A DNA stretch of 30,072 nt from Fibrobacter sp. UBA1765 (GTDB taxonomy: Bacteria > Fibrobacterota > Fibrobacteria > Fibrobacterales > Fibrobacteraceae): the NCBI GenBank assembly GCA_002314675.1, contig DCGZ01000180.1, positions 1-30,072 of the forward strand. The letters are read 5' to 3'. Below, piece after piece: positions 24,145 to 30,072 of this stretch. Both the position numbers and the translations under genes were made by a program. The notes beneath the pieces are model-generated. The model was not told where the DNA came from. It did not search any database and was given only the letters and a program-made list of their open reading frames with translations. How positions within the stretch are numbered: the stretch's first letter is position 1; every line of letters starts with the position of its first letter.

Positions 24145-24876
24145 TTACTTTTCGAGAGCTTTATTGACAGCTTCTTCAAGAGTCATGCCGGTGTAATCCT
24201 GCGCACTGAACCAGCGGCCACTCTTCTTGTCTTCAAGAAGAACGCTTACAAGGGCGCCAGGAACAACGGTTTCGACAGCGTTCGGAGCGTTCGGGCCGCC
24301 AAGATCTGTACGGAGCCAACCCGGATCCATTTCGTTCATCATAACGTCAGTACCATTAAGCTTTACAGCAAAGTCCTTGATAAACTTGTCTAGGCCAGCC
24401 TTTGCGCAAGCGTATGCCTGGAGTTCCGGCTGGTCGGCAATGCCGCTTGTAGTAAGCTGCATGCGGCCAAAGCCATTCTTGACCATCTTCGGCAAGAAGT
24501 GGTAAGCAATCATGATTGGGCCAAGGCAGTTTACAGCAAAAGCCTGGCGATAGTCTTCTATGGAATATTCAAAGTAGTTTTCAAAATACTTTGACATGAG
24601 GCCAGCATTGTTAAATACAATCTCGACATTCTTGCCAGTTTCGTCAATCGCCATGAGCATCTTGCTGATGGACATCGGAGATTCAAGGTCGCAAGCTACA
24701 GAAATCGCTTCTACGCCCATGGCACGAACTTCTGCGGCCACGCGTTCAGAATGTTCCTTATCACGGCTCTGCAAAATAAGATTGCAACCAAGTTCTGCCA
24801 TTTTCAAGGAAATTTGACGACCAACGCCACGGGAAGCGCCTGTTACAAGAGCCCACTTGCCTTTAACATTAAGCAT
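24145..24876 (-). CDS. Short-chain dehydrogenase/reductase (SDR)
   Basis: This 243-residue classical SDR oxidoreductase carries TGASRGVG (12-19) for NAD(P) binding, NNAG (89-92), catalytic Ser144 in TTSG, and Tyr155 with Lys159 in YACAK. The charged residue after strand 2 (QSRDK) hints at NADP preference. EMDPGWLRTDLGG matches the common PG..T block after the active site. The substrate cannot be told from sequence. A GAGGT ribosome site lies 5 bases before the ATG, and two TAGAAACTAG repeats lie just upstream. No partner gene lies on the same transcript. Confidence 0.92.
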   Translation of the reverse strand: MLNVKGKWALVTGASRGVGRQISLKMAELGCNLILQSRDKEHSERVAAEVRAMGVEAISVACDLESPMSISKMLMAIDETGKNVEIVFNNAGLMSKYFENYFEYSIEDYRQAFAVNCLGPIMIAYHFLPKMVKNGFGRMQLTTSGIADQPELQAYACAKAGLDKFIKDFAVKLNGTDVMMNEMDPGWLRTDLGGPNAPNAVETVVPGALVSVLLEDKKSGRWFSAQDYTGMTLEEAVNKALEK

Positions 24877-24891
24877 TTTTTACCTCATTAA

Positions 24892-24922
24892 TAGAAACTA
24901 GAGACTAGACATTAGAAACTAG
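24892..24922. repeat. Two TAGAAACTAG direct repeats upstream of the SDR gene
   Basis: TAGAAACTAG occurs at 24892-24901 and 24913-24922, 21 bases (two helical turns) apart, with a related GAGACTAGAC between them. The pair lies 16-46 bases upstream of the SDR start codon. It could be an operator or a low-complexity intergenic repeat. Confidence 0.5.
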
Positions 24923-25026
24923 GAGAAGCTAATTTCAATTCTAGAATCTACAATTATTTTAATAAAAAATAGTTGATTTTTTTGATTTAACGAGCACCGT
25001 CAAAAATCAAAAATTCAAAAACTGTT

Positions 25027-26292
25027 CTACTTCAAGAACTTGAACGCAGGAGCCCCGCGAGGCGCAACAAGCGAAACAGCAAAAGGCGAATTAGCAAAAG
25101 CCGCACGAAGCACGTCAAGGACATCGCTTTCCGACAATGCGTACATGCCCTTCTTGATTTCTTCCATGGTATCGCAGGAACCAAAATGCAAGGTGTGTTC
25201 CGCAAGGCGCAACAAGCGCTTTTCTGTATTATCAGCACCTATAGCCATAGAACCTAGCGTATTTCTACGGGTCCGCTCTAATTCATCGGCAACGAAGCCT
25301 TCATTCAAGAACCTGTCAAACTCCTGTTTCATAAGCCCAGTAGCTTTTGCCAGCCTGTTCGGGTCTGTCGCCATGGAAACGCTAAAGCCATAGCTATCGT
25401 CAAATGCGTCTAGCGAAGAATACACGGAATACGCAAGCCCATGCTCTTCACGAATCTTTTGGAAAAGCCTCGAAGACATGCCAGAACCAAAGGCTATGTT
25501 GAATAGGGAAAGCGCATAGCGGAAATTTGCAGGAACACTTTCAAACGGGAAGCTAGTTCCCCACACAAAGTTGCTCTGCTGAAGATCCGACTTAAAGGAA
25601 TGTTTTTCCTTGGCATTTGCAACAAGAGGATCCTGCAAGCAAGCGCGGCCACATTTTTTTTCTGCAAAGAATTCCGCACATTCCTCAACGAACTTTCCAT
25701 GGTCTACTTTCCCGGCTGCGCATACAACCAATGGAATTTCGTTTACCACCTGCTCACGATAACGGAACAAATCTTCTTGCGTAATGGCACGAACCGACTT
25801 TACCGTGCCTGCAATCGGTCTTGAAAGGCCGCAGCCTTCATAATGCGTCTGGTAAAAAAGGTCACCTGCAAGTTCTTCTGCGATATCATCGTAGCTCCTG
25901 ATTTCCTCGATAATCACCTTGCGTTCTTTTTCAAGATCGCCCTTTTCAAATGTCGGGTGCATGAGCATGTCAGAAATCACGTCAAGCGCAAGGCGGGCAT
26001 CCCCCGGAACTACCTGGGCATAAAAACCTGTTTCCTGGCGGGTCGTGTACGCTTCGAGCATGCCGCCACGGTCTTCCAGCGAACGTGCAATTTCAAGAGC
26101 CGTTCGATTCTTTGTACCCTTGAATACAAGATGTTCGTAAAAATGGCTTGCTCCAAACTCGCCTTCATTTTCGTGCCTAGACCCGCGAGGAATCCAGACA
26201 CCAAGTGCTGTAGAATGTGCCGCCGGCATTTCGTCTGTCACAACGGTAACGCCATTATTTAAGACAGTAGTTTGAATAAGTTGATGAGCCAT
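25027..26292 (-). CDS. M16-family zinc peptidase (processing-protease-like)
   Basis: This 421-residue single-module M16B peptidase has an inverted zinc motif HFYEH (50-54: His50, catalytic Glu53, His54), and the expected distal Glu falls in KVIIEEI (about 129-130). The FGASHFYEHLVFKGTKNRT stretch and the later GLAYSVYSSLDAF block are typical of mitochondrial processing peptidase and PqqL relatives in bacteria. No signal peptide is seen, so it is probably cytoplasmic and active as a homodimer. No strong ribosome site is visible before the ATG. A role in peptide turnover or maturation is family-based inference. Confidence 0.93.
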   Translation of the reverse strand: MAHQLIQTTVLNNGVTVVTDEMPAAHSTALGVWIPRGSRHENEGEFGASHFYEHLVFKGTKNRTALEIARSLEDRGGMLEAYTTRQETGFYAQVVPGDARLALDVISDMLMHPTFEKGDLEKERKVIIEEIRSYDDIAEELAGDLFYQTHYEGCGLSRPIAGTVKSVRAITQEDLFRYREQVVNEIPLVVCAAGKVDHGKFVEECAEFFAEKKCGRACLQDPLVANAKEKHSFKSDLQQSNFVWGTSFPFESVPANFRYALSLFNIAFGSGMSSRLFQKIREEHGLAYSVYSSLDAFDDSYGFSVSMATDPNRLAKATGLMKQEFDRFLNEGFVADELERTRRNTLGSMAIGADNTEKRLLRLAEHTLHFGSCDTMEEIKKGMYALSESDVLDVLRAAFANSPFAVSLVAPRGAPAFKFLK

Positions 26293-26349
26293 ATTTTCGC
26301 AAGTTTTGCTTCAATTTTTTGAAACCAGGAATTAAGGTATTTTAAAGAT

Positions 26350-26386
26350 AAAAAAAACGGCACGTTTTTACGTACCGTCTTTTACA
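26350..26386 (-). terminator. Terminator after the GH16 gene
   Basis: ACGGCACG (26357-26364) and CGTACCGT (26371-26378) pair with one G-T wobble on the minus strand, followed by seven T or more (complement of 26350-26356). It separates the GH16 gene from the M16 peptidase gene. Confidence 0.85.
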
Positions 26387-26401
26387 ATTTGCAAAAATGC
26401 C

Positions 26402-27448
26402 CTACTTTACAAACTGCTTAAAGAATCCACCATGAGGAGTATTCTGTTTACCGAGCTTTTCGCCCCTTGCATTGTAGCTAGCCTTGCTTGCGTTGTTTAC
26501 ACGAGCGCTCCTTGCCTTTGCAATGCCATTTGGATTTTCCGGATTTACGGACGGGTCAACGTTTGGGCCAGACGGCTGTTCCGTCGGATTGGTTGGATTT
26601 TCAGGGGTTACCACGGGCTGCTCCGTATCGGCAGGAACGGTTCCATGGAACCCTTCGGCCCCCTTCTTGGTCAACGACAGAATCAGGGTACCATCCTTCA
26701 CAACCACATTCTGGTCAGTCAAGTCAACACGGTTGCCATCAAAAGTCCAATCGCCAGCGCTCCAGAAACCAGAATCGAAAATATCAAAGTCATCTTGCCA
26801 AGAGAGCTTGAAATCGGTTCCATTGTCGCCCTGGCCTGGCTTGTATTCGTAGATCTTGACCCAATTTATATACTGATAGACTGGCAAATTGGCTTCATTC
26901 CACGGGCCAGTCCAACCAGGATCTTCAGAAGCCCAAAGGTTAAAGCGAAGCCCCTGTTCACGCTGTCTCAAGTCTGCAACCTGGTCCCTTCCATCTTTAT
27001 TCAATTCACCGGCACGAGTTCTTCGAACTTCCTTGCCGTCAATTTGCCAGCTTACATAATCGGGAGTCCACTCAATCGCATAGGTATGGTAAGCCTGGTT
27101 TACCGCAGGGCTCATGTCATGCAACTGTTCGCTGTAGGCCTTGCGATCCGGCATTCCATCCCCTGGCCCAAAACCAGAAATGATATTGGACTGGAACTTG
27201 TTCGGGTCCTTTCCAAGGACCTCGATATCCACTTCAACCCAAGGTTCATTACCACCCAGATAAGAATCGTTGTGGTAGAGGAACATGGAGCTTACCGTGC
27301 CAGAAGCAGCCCCCATGCACATGCGAGCTTCAAACTTGCCATACATCCATGTATCGCGGCTATAAAGTTCTGCACCGCTATAAGGCTTAGAACCGGCAAA
27401 TGCTGTTGCGGCAACGATGGCTGTAATCGGAAGAATTTTTTCGAGCAT
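26402..27448 (-). CDS. Secreted GH16 1,3-1,4-beta-glucanase (lichenase), circularly permuted form
   Basis: This 348-residue enzyme is predicted to hydrolyse mixed-linkage beta-glucan outside the cell. Signal peptide 1-19 (MLEKILPITAIVAATAFAG) is followed directly by KPYSGAELYSRDTWMYGKFEARM and the catalytic EVDIE (Glu72, Asp74, Glu76). The strand block DDFDIFDSGFWSAGDWTFDGNRVDLTD, which leads in ordinary GH16 enzymes, comes near the C-terminus. This is the circular permutation known from the F. succinogenes lichenase, to which it is closely similar by eye. The catalytic part is followed by a Pro/Asn/Thr-rich linker and a basic tail instead of the PASSSS repeats of that enzyme. The start at 27448 (GGGA ribosome site, signal peptide) is preferred over the ORF start at 27625. 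Confidence 0.93.
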   Translation of the reverse strand: MLEKILPITAIVAATAFAGSKPYSGAELYSRDTWMYGKFEARMCMGAASGTVSSMFLYHNDSYLGGNEPWVEVDIEVLGKDPNKFQSNIISGFGPGDGMPDRKAYSEQLHDMSPAVNQAYHTYAIEWTPDYVSWQIDGKEVRRTRAGELNKDGRDQVADLRQREQGLRFNLWASEDPGWTGPWNEANLPVYQYINWVKIYEYKPGQGDNGTDFKLSWQDDFDIFDSGFWSAGDWTFDGNRVDLTDQNVVVKDGTLILSLTKKGAEGFHGTVPADTEQPVVTPENPTNPTEQPSGPNVDPSVNPENPNGIAKARSARVNNASKASYNARGEKLGKQNTPHGGFFKQFVK

Positions 27449-27494
27449 AAGAAAAGTCCCTATTTTGTTTTTTGAAAAAATAGGAACTCCATAT

Positions 27495-27522
27495 ATTTTA
27501 TGCACCAATTTGTAGAAGGCAA
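27495..27522 (-). promoter_or_regulatory. Candidate sigma-70-type promoter of the GH16 gene
   Basis: On the minus strand TTGCCT (complement of 27517-27522) is followed after 16 bases by TAAAAT (complement of 27495-27500), about 47 bases before the start codon. Element quality is moderate to good. Confidence 0.45.
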
Positions 27523-27532
27523 AAAGAACATA

Positions 27533-27558
27533 TTGTAGCAAGTGTAACCTTACTACAA
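27533..27558. promoter_or_regulatory. 26-bp imperfect palindrome between the GGGPS and GH16 genes
   Basis: TTGTAGCAAG (27533-27542) and CTTACTACAA (27549-27558) form 10-bp arms with one mismatch (a wobble in minus-strand RNA). The palindrome abuts the GGGPS stop codon and lies just upstream of the candidate GH16 -35 element, so it may be an operator or activator site, or a weak terminator or attenuator. Confidence 0.5.
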
Positions 27559-28314
27559 CTAGCCCTTGGTATGGATTGCTGCTGCAAATTCCTTCAAAAG
27601 GCCTGCATCCTGAACCTTTTCCCAAAGGGTTCCGGTCACTATGATGTTTGCACCAGCAGCAACGCGGACAGCAGCCGTTTGCGGATCACGAATTCCGCCA
27701 CCGGCGATAATGGTCATTTCGGTTGCCTTACGAGTGTAGGCAATGTGCTCCACAGGCACCGGATTTTCTGCACCACTGCCAGCTTCAAGGTACACATAGC
27801 GCATGCCCATAAGTTCAGCGGCAATGGAATGCACCATGCTGAGCTTTGGCTTGTCTGCTGGAATCGGCATAGTGTTGCTTACGTATTCCACCGTTGTACG
27901 ACGGCCGCTGTTAATCAGCTGGTATGCGGTAGGAATAGCTTCCATGTTCAAGGCACGAACGAGAGCTCCGCCACGAACCTGTTCTTCAATCAGGTAGCTT
28001 GGGTTGCGGCCACTGACAAGCGTCATAAAGAGCATGGCGTCAAAGCCCGGAACAACCTGGCTTGCACCACCCGGAAACAGAACAACCGGCAAGTCAACCT
28101 TTGCCTTAAGGGCTGCAACCTGGCTTGGCAAATTAAAATTGCCCATAAAGGAGCCGCCAACAAAAATAACATCTGCGCCATTTTCTTGCGCAAGAGTACC
28201 AGACTTCAAAAGCGCTTCGCTATCAGAAGTATCCGGGTCAAGGAGCACTGCAAAAATTGCACCACGCCTTTCGATTTCTGCATTTAAACGAGCTTCAGTC
28301 TTTCCGATTTTCAT
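27559..28314 (-). CDS. Geranylgeranylglyceryl phosphate synthase (GGGPS/PcrB) family protein
   Basis: This 251-residue TIM-barrel prenyltransferase family member is predicted to attach a prenyl chain to sn-glycerol-1-phosphate. Motifs include AVLLDPD (22-28), ADVIFVGGS (47-55), YLEAGSGAENPVP (175-187, substrate pocket) and IIAGGGIRDPQTA (202-214), which bind phosphate. The start at 28314 is chosen over 28347 because GTGGAG lies just before it. The FCB group of bacteria, including relatives of Fibrobacter, carries this archaeal-type family. Whether ether lipids are made cannot be judged from this window, since no G1P dehydrogenase is present. Confidence 0.88.
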   Translation of the reverse strand: MKIGKTEARLNAEIERRGAIFAVLLDPDTSDSEALLKSGTLAQENGADVIFVGGSFMGNFNLPSQVAALKAKVDLPVVLFPGGASQVVPGFDAMLFMTLVSGRNPSYLIEEQVRGGALVRALNMEAIPTAYQLINSGRRTTVEYVSNTMPIPADKPKLSMVHSIAAELMGMRYVYLEAGSGAENPVPVEHIAYTRKATEMTIIAGGGIRDPQTAAVRVAAGANIIVTGTLWEKVQDAGLLKEFAAAIHTKG

Positions 28315-28447
28315 AACGACTCCACTAAAGGGTAGTTTCACAACCAAAAAGATAGAATAAAAATCAGTCTGTAAAAAGCCCGCCGTTTTTATTTATCATA
28401 TTCCCAACCACAAAATTTTCATTCTACTTTTTATTATACTTTTCGAC

Positions 28448-29431
28448 ATGGACTTTTTTACTTCCGTAGACATTCCAGAAGCTGGTTTCAGGGTCGATTA
28501 CAAGTCGAACATCGTATTCATCGGTTCCTGCTTTGCTGCAAACATTTCCAAAAGGTTTGCAAGGAGCAAATTCAACATACTTGTAAACCCACTTGGGGTT
28601 ATCTACAACCCTCTTTCAATCGAAAACCAGGTCAAAAGAATCGCAAGCAATAAACCATATTCTACAAGCGACTTGTTCTTTGACGGTGAAAAATGGAATT
28701 GTTTCGAAGCCCACAGTTCTCTATCTGTTTACGGAAACGAAAACCAGGAACAATGCGTAACCGCTTTAAACAGAGCAATCCAAAACAGCCATGATTTTTT
28801 TGAAAAGGCAGATACAGTATTCATCACGCTTGGAAGCGCCTTCGTATACTTTTTGAAAAGTTCCGGCAAGGTAGTTTCGAATTGCCACAAGCAAAAGGCA
28901 GAATTATTTGAGCGCAGGCTTATTTCAGTTGACGAAGCCGCAACCGCACTAGAAAACATCATTCGGCAATTTTACAAAAAGAACACCAAAATCGTTTTCA
29001 CAGTTTCTCCGCTTCGCCATTTAAACGATGGAGCTCACGGCAACAATCTTTCAAAGGCAACGCTACAACTCGCTATCGAAAAAGTAGTCAGCAAGTACCC
29101 AAGCGCAAGCTATTTTCCAAGTTTTGAAATCGTGATGGACGAACTTCGCGATTACCGTTTCTATGCAGAAGACATGACGCACTTGACTCCAACTGCAGAA
29201 GAGTACATCTTTGAAAGAATGACCGAAACCTATTGCGACACAGCTACAATAGCAAACATGAAACGTGTCGAAAAATTCATGAAGACAGCAAGCCATCGCA
29301 TCGAAAACACTGCTTCAGAACGCACAAAGGATTTTGCACGTCAGCAAATTGAACGAGCGGAAAATTTGGAGCACATGATTGACGGCCTGGATTTAAGCGA
29401 AGAGAAGGAATACTTTAGAAAGTTCATTTAG
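28448..29431 (+). CDS. GSCFA-family protein
   Basis: This 327-residue protein has the family-defining motif FIGSCFAANI (24-33). Further blocks match this SGNH-hydrolase-like family: NPLGVIYNPLSI, AHSSLSVYG, TVFITLGSAFVYF, VFTVSPLRHLNDG and SYFPSFEIVMDELRDYRFYAEDMTHLTPTA. The GSC serine and the late D..H (DMTHL) could form an SGNH-like catalytic set. The length fits the family. The substrate is unknown; GSCFA proteins are often near carbohydrate or lipid modification genes. There is no strong ribosome site before the ATG. Confidence 0.92.
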   Translation: MDFFTSVDIPEAGFRVDYKSNIVFIGSCFAANISKRFARSKFNILVNPLGVIYNPLSIENQVKRIASNKPYSTSDLFFDGEKWNCFEAHSSLSVYGNENQEQCVTALNRAIQNSHDFFEKADTVFITLGSAFVYFLKSSGKVVSNCHKQKAELFERRLISVDEAATALENIIRQFYKKNTKIVFTVSPLRHLNDGAHGNNLSKATLQLAIEKVVSKYPSASYFPSFEIVMDELRDYRFYAEDMTHLTPTAEEYIFERMTETYCDTATIANMKRVEKFMKTASHRIENTASERTKDFARQQIERAENLEHMIDGLDLSEEKEYFRKFI

Positions 29432-29448
29432 CCGCCCGCAGATAGCGA

Positions 29449-29490
29449 GAAAAAAACAGGCCCCTGCAGAATTGCAGAGACCTTGTTTTT
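29449..29490. terminator. Bidirectional terminator between GSCFA and alaS genes
   Basis: A stem built around CTGCA-GAAT-TGCAG (29463-29476) extends outward with wobble and one bulge (CAGGCCC against GAGACCTTG), with an A run on the left and TTGTTTTT on the right. The two genes converge here. Confidence 0.75.
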
Positions 29491-29514
29491 GTGGAACGTT
29501 ATCCTCTCGTCTAA

Positions 29515-30072
29515 TTAGCCAAGCTTTGCAGCGACCAGGTTTTGAGCGCCTGCGATTGCAGCAGCGATCTTTTCTGGTTCGCGAGTACCGGCCTGTGCTC
29601 GGTCCGGACGGCCACCGCCCTTACCGTTGCAAGCTGCAGCAAGTTCACGTACCATGTCGCCAGCCTTGATGCCCTTTGCCTGGACTTCCTTGCCAACGAT
29701 GACTGCAATGGAACCGGCGCCGTCTGCCTTGTTGGCAATGACAGCTACAGAGTCAACAGCGAGCTTGTTCTGAACACCGTCAAGAAGTTCCTTGTACTGA
29801 GCGTCGGCAAGTTCAAGTTCGCGAACGAAGAGCTTGACGCCCTTAACGTCGGTTGCATCCTTCAGCAGGTCTGCAGCGGCGAGAGTTGCAAGTTCCAGCT
29901 TCACGGACTGGAGAGCCTTTTCAAGGGACTGGGTCTTTTCGAAGGACTGCTGGATACGATCCAGAACTTCGGCTTCCTTACAACGGAGGCGGTCGCGGAG
30001 TGCATTCACAATCTGAGCACCGGAGCGAAGCATTGCCGCGGTGCCATGGCAATGCTTCGCTCCGGTGCTCAG
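29515..30072 (-). CDS. alaS: Alanyl-tRNA synthetase, C-terminal part only
   Basis: Only the last part of a roughly 870-residue enzyme is present. The visible region has the coiled coil LDRIQQSFEKTQSLEKALQS and the DHHA1-type C-terminal domain, with the glycine-rich motif NGKGGGRPDRAQAG near the end (usually GGGRPDMAQAGG, so Met is Arg here). It runs from the coiled coil to a TAA at 29515-29517. Reading upstream of residue MLRSGAQIVN gives GTAAM, consistent with AlaS (VTG.A), back to about base 30045. Beyond that the frame reads through a fold-back repeat and is not real AlaS, so bases about 30046-30072 should not be used. The catalytic and editing domains lie outside the window. Confidence 0.92.
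   Translation of the reverse strand: MSTGAKHCHGTAAMLRSGAQIVNALRDRLRCKEAEVLDRIQQSFEKTQSLEKALQSVKLELATLAAADLLKDATDVKGVKLFVRELELADAQYKELLDGVQNKLAVDSVAVIANKADGAGSIAVIVGKEVQAKGIKAGDMVRELAAACNGKGGGRPDRAQAGTREPEKIAAAIAGAQNLVAAKLG
30013..30072. repeat. Perfect 25-bp fold-back inverted repeat at the window end
   Basis: Bases 30013-30037 are the exact reverse complement of 30048-30072, with a 10-base spacer, and the right arm reaches the last base. The left arm is coding sequence of alaS, and the right arm interrupts the AlaS frame. This is best read as a fold-back artefact. Confidence 0.85.

Noticed and set aside
24961..25015. Terminator candidate after the M16 peptidase gene (TGATTTTT..AAAAATCA)
   Set aside because: The arms are AT-only with a loop of about 18 bases, too weak to call.
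26432..27475. 347-residue plus-strand open frame
   Set aside because: Antisense shadow of the GH16 gene; the minus strand shows catalytic motifs.
1..30072. CRISPR array, rRNA genes or insertion sequences
   Set aside because: No regularly spaced repeats, rRNA signatures or transposase-like proteins were seen in the window.

Overview
The window looks like a rumen or gut Fibrobacter (phylum Fibrobacterota) contig. The pointers are: a circularly permuted GH16 lichenase with the same domain order as the Fibrobacter succinogenes 1,3-1,4-beta-glucanase; a TIGR02147-family regulator overlapping a LamG-like lipoprotein gene; a secreted protein with serine-rich linkers and a C-terminal beta-rich, T9SS-like sorting domain; and a GGGPS-family prenyl transferase as in FCB-group bacteria. 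Base composition is moderate. Genes lie on both strands in short units separated by clear intrinsic terminators.

Layout. Bases 1-5113, all minus strand, hold the 5' part of purA (cut by the window edge) and a four-gene sodium-pump decarboxylase operon. Its order in transcription is carboxyltransferase, gamma/delta-type membrane anchor, biotin carrier and beta membrane pump. The anchor subunit has an unusual N-terminal extension and a duplicated C-terminal module. Bases 5278-7383 hold a divergent pair: a lipoprotein ending in a WHH/HNH-like nuclease domain (minus) and a membrane-anchored M15-like peptidase (plus). Bases 7548-9134 encode an AAA-ATPase-like/PD-(D/E)XK protein. Then come trmB-like (minus), aroD, a PTS IIA domain gene and tRNA-Val(CAC).

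Bases 11356-13316 are accessory in character: an AT-rich orphan gene and an ADP-ribosylglycohydrolase. They are followed by thrC and a TrmJ-like RNA methyltransferase. Bases 15747-20671 form the most distinctive locus: an upstream region rich in TTTACACA/TGTGTAAA motifs, the TIGR02147 regulator, the LamG-like lipoprotein translationally coupled to it by ATGA, the same motif twice at 10-bp spacing over the lipoprotein stop codon, a possible RBS-sequestering alternative hairpin, and a large secreted HExxH protein.

The right part, mostly minus strand, carries a NERD-domain superfamily 1 helicase, a RavA-like AAA protein with an eroded Walker B, an SDR oxidoreductase, an M16 zinc peptidase, the GH16 glucanase and the GGGPS-family enzyme. 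A GSCFA-family gene (plus) and the 3' part of alaS (minus) follow. The last 60 bases are a perfect fold-back inverted repeat that breaks the AlaS reading and is probably an assembly or library artefact.

Metabolic themes are purine, threonine and aromatic amino acid synthesis, Na+-coupled decarboxylation, tRNA modification and charging, and secreted polysaccharide or protein degradation. All function calls are from reading motifs by eye; no database search was run.
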